Assembly (NCBI GenBank): GCA_947502355.1
Contig: CANMZP010000001.1
Span: forward strand, 310,001 to 374,000
DNA: 64,000 nucleotides
DNA from: an uncultured Thalassotalea sp.
GTDB lineage: Bacteria > Pseudomonadota > Gammaproteobacteria > Enterobacterales > Alteromonadaceae
Direction: 5' to 3'
Shown here: positions 62,597 through 64,000 of the stretch, in pieces
How positions within the stretch are numbered: position 1 is the first letter of the stretch
Layout of the letters: every line of letters begins with the position of its first letter
Notes under the pieces: generated by a model
What the model saw: only the letters and a program-made list of their open reading frames with translations
Database searches by the model: none
What the model was told of the DNA's origin: nothing
Program-made: the position numbers and the translations under genes

Positions 62597-63985
62597 TTAG
62601 GCTTGCCCTTCTTCTAATTCTGAGCGTGGCTGTTTTGTCATATGCAAATGCACGTCCTGTTGCGGGAATGGAATGCTGATACCTTCTTTATCAAACCGCA
62701 ACTTCACTTCTTTGGTTATATCCCAATACACATCCCAGTAATCCTCGGTTTGTACCCATGGGCGAACGATAAAATCAACGGAGGAGGTATTTAAGGTATG
62801 TACTTTAATATTCGGCTCTGGGGTTTCTAAGATTTTTTCGTGTTGGGCAATAATGTCGTTAAGGACTTTCTCAGCCTTTAATAAATCATCGCCGTAACCA
62901 ATGCCAAACACCATATCCACGCGGCGAGTGCGCTCATGCGTGACATTTTTAATCACATCGCCCCAAATTTTATTATTTGGCACAATAATGATTTGGTTAT
63001 CGAAAGTGCGAATGGTGGTATTTACCAAACTCATATGACACACCTTGCCATCTACTCCACCGGCGTGCACAAAATCGCCTACATCAAACGGACGGTAGAT
63101 CAGCAGCATCATACCCGCGGCTAGGTTTGAAAGACTGTCTTGTAGTGCCAAACCAATAATAATACCTGCAATACCAAAACCGGTTAGCACCGGCGCTAAA
63201 TCCAAACCAATTTGAGCTAAACCAATTAAAATACCAATAACCCAAACCATTTTACCCGACATGGAAACAAAGAAGTCCTGCATTAACTGCGACAAATTCA
63301 AGTTCTTGGTGGTCACGGTTCTGCTTACAATTTTTCGGGTAAGTTTGGCTAAAGCATTGGCCACCAACAACACCAAAATAAGCAGGAATATTTGAAAGAA
63401 AAACTGAGGCGCACTATTACCTAACCATTTAAGGGCACTTTCTCCAGCCTGAAGTGCAATAGCCCAAAGCACATCCGCATCTAGGATATCGACCGTGATA
63501 TTACCGGTGGTTTCAAAAATAAGCTGTCGGTAACTGGCTGTTTCTACACCCATCTTTTCGGCTATTTTGGATAAAGCACTTAAACTGTCGATGGCAATTT
63601 CAAGACGCTGCTTTACAACCAATTGTTTGATTTGCAAGGCGGCTTTTTCTGACTCAGGGCTTTGTGATAGTTGTAACTGCACACTGTGTTTTTGTTGATC
63701 AAAATACTCGACCGAAGCCGACAGTACATTCATACGATTCACAAATTTTTCAGCAAGTTTTGTTCTACTCAACGCCGGTTCAATGCCCATTTGCATTAAC
63801 CAGTGTTCGTTTTGCCAACTCCACTGATACATTAAATCAAGAAATTCTTGCAGCTCACGGTAACTCGCAAGCATCCCTAATTTGTCTTCTAATGCCGCTT
63901 TATCAATGTTTTTTACATTCGTATTTACTTTTTTGGCTATATAGATAATTGCACTGTTGGTATATTTGAGTTGATTTTTTACCAT
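62597..63985 (-). CDS. MscS-family mechanosensitive channel
   Basis: An inner-membrane protein of about 462 residues with a helical N-terminal region and three membrane helices at about residues 200-300. The pore helix and beta domain read GIIIGLALQDSLSNLAAGMM, then YRPFDVGDFVHAGG and VPNNKIWGDVIKN, typical of small-conductance mechanosensitive channels. The C-terminal domain contains VDFIVRPWVQTEDYWDVYWD. It releases solutes on hypo-osmotic shock in known cases. I used the ATG at 63,985; the frame stays open to the end of the window, so a longer start cannot be excluded. Confidence 0.88.
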   Translation of the reverse strand: MVKNQLKYTNSAIIYIAKKVNTNVKNIDKAALEDKLGMLASYRELQEFLDLMYQWSWQNEHWLMQMGIEPALSRTKLAEKFVNRMNVLSASVEYFDQQKHSVQLQLSQSPESEKAALQIKQLVVKQRLEIAIDSLSALSKIAEKMGVETASYRQLIFETTGNITVDILDADVLWAIALQAGESALKWLGNSAPQFFFQIFLLILVLLVANALAKLTRKIVSRTVTTKNLNLSQLMQDFFVSMSGKMVWVIGILIGLAQIGLDLAPVLTGFGIAGIIIGLALQDSLSNLAAGMMLLIYRPFDVGDFVHAGGVDGKVCHMSLVNTTIRTFDNQIIIVPNNKIWGDVIKNVTHERTRRVDMVFGIGYGDDLLKAEKVLNDIIAQHEKILETPEPNIKVHTLNTSSVDFIVRPWVQTEDYWDVYWDITKEVKLRFDKEGISIPFPQQDVHLHMTKQPRSELEEGQA

Positions 63986-64000
63986 GGTGCTCAAGGTGCT

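Noticed and set aside
1-64000. tRNA or rRNA genes
   Set aside because: No stretch with the conserved T-loop and cloverleaf pattern, or rRNA sequence, was recognised by eye.

Overview
The window looks like a chromosomal segment of a marine gammaproteobacterium, probably of the Colwelliaceae/Alteromonadales type (Thalassotalea- or Colwellia-like). The pointers are a MetJ-type operator in front of an NhaC-family transporter, a rhombosortase-like protease, a MoxR/VWA/RDD operon, a remnant of a TonB-dependent receptor, YgiQ, and several copies of an inverted repeat built on a GGGGTCAGA core. The species call is inference, since no rRNA or marker gene is present.

Layout. Positions 1-25,050 are mostly ordinary core genes: an SMC-like ATPase coupled to a cut-off partner, a HAD phosphatase, a probable methionine transporter (MetT), a DnaQ-like exonuclease, SbcC and SbcD, methylglyoxal synthase, an RDD/VWA/MoxR operon, CysK, a GGDEF cyclase, gamma-glutamyltransferase, a DTW-domain tRNA modification enzyme, rhombosortase, a cupin, Maa, YbaK and a small P-loop kinase. 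Positions 25,100-54,650 are an AT-rich accessory island. Positions 54,760-64,000 return to core-like genes: an NAD(P)-binding protein, an unusual lipoprotein-hydrolase/AraC fusion, an S9 peptidase, YgiQ and an MscS channel.

The island is a DNA phosphorothioation (PT) defence locus of the Ssp type. sspB-sspC-sspD (43,604-48,908, +) and a cysteine desulfurase sspA (49,191-50,312, -) would put sulfur into the DNA backbone. Divergently, a tightly packed minus-strand operon carries sspF, sspG and sspH (43,308-34,641), the expected effector module. It then continues without a break into two more genes, a 287-aa DUF4007-like protein and a 1487-aa P-loop ATPase. These two look like distant relatives of SspB and SspC, so the operon seems to carry a second SspB/SspC-like pair. 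This five-gene arrangement is the best candidate in the window for something undescribed. A PT-associated putative methyltransferase with an M15-like protein and a small HTH protein (26,188-28,768) flanks the operon. A YeeE/YedE sulfur-transport protein sits beside sspA, a small zinc-ribbon protein lies between sspD and sspA, and a WYL regulator and a SEC-C protein lie at the right edge.

The island shows signs of repeated exchange. There is a broken second copy of the 3' end of the methyltransferase gene, a stray copy of the 3' end of a WYL gene, a methyltransferase remnant at the left edge, an IS-end-like double repeat and a hexanucleotide microsatellite. SspH itself carries an 18-bp tandem repeat coding for a six-residue linker just before its motor domain.
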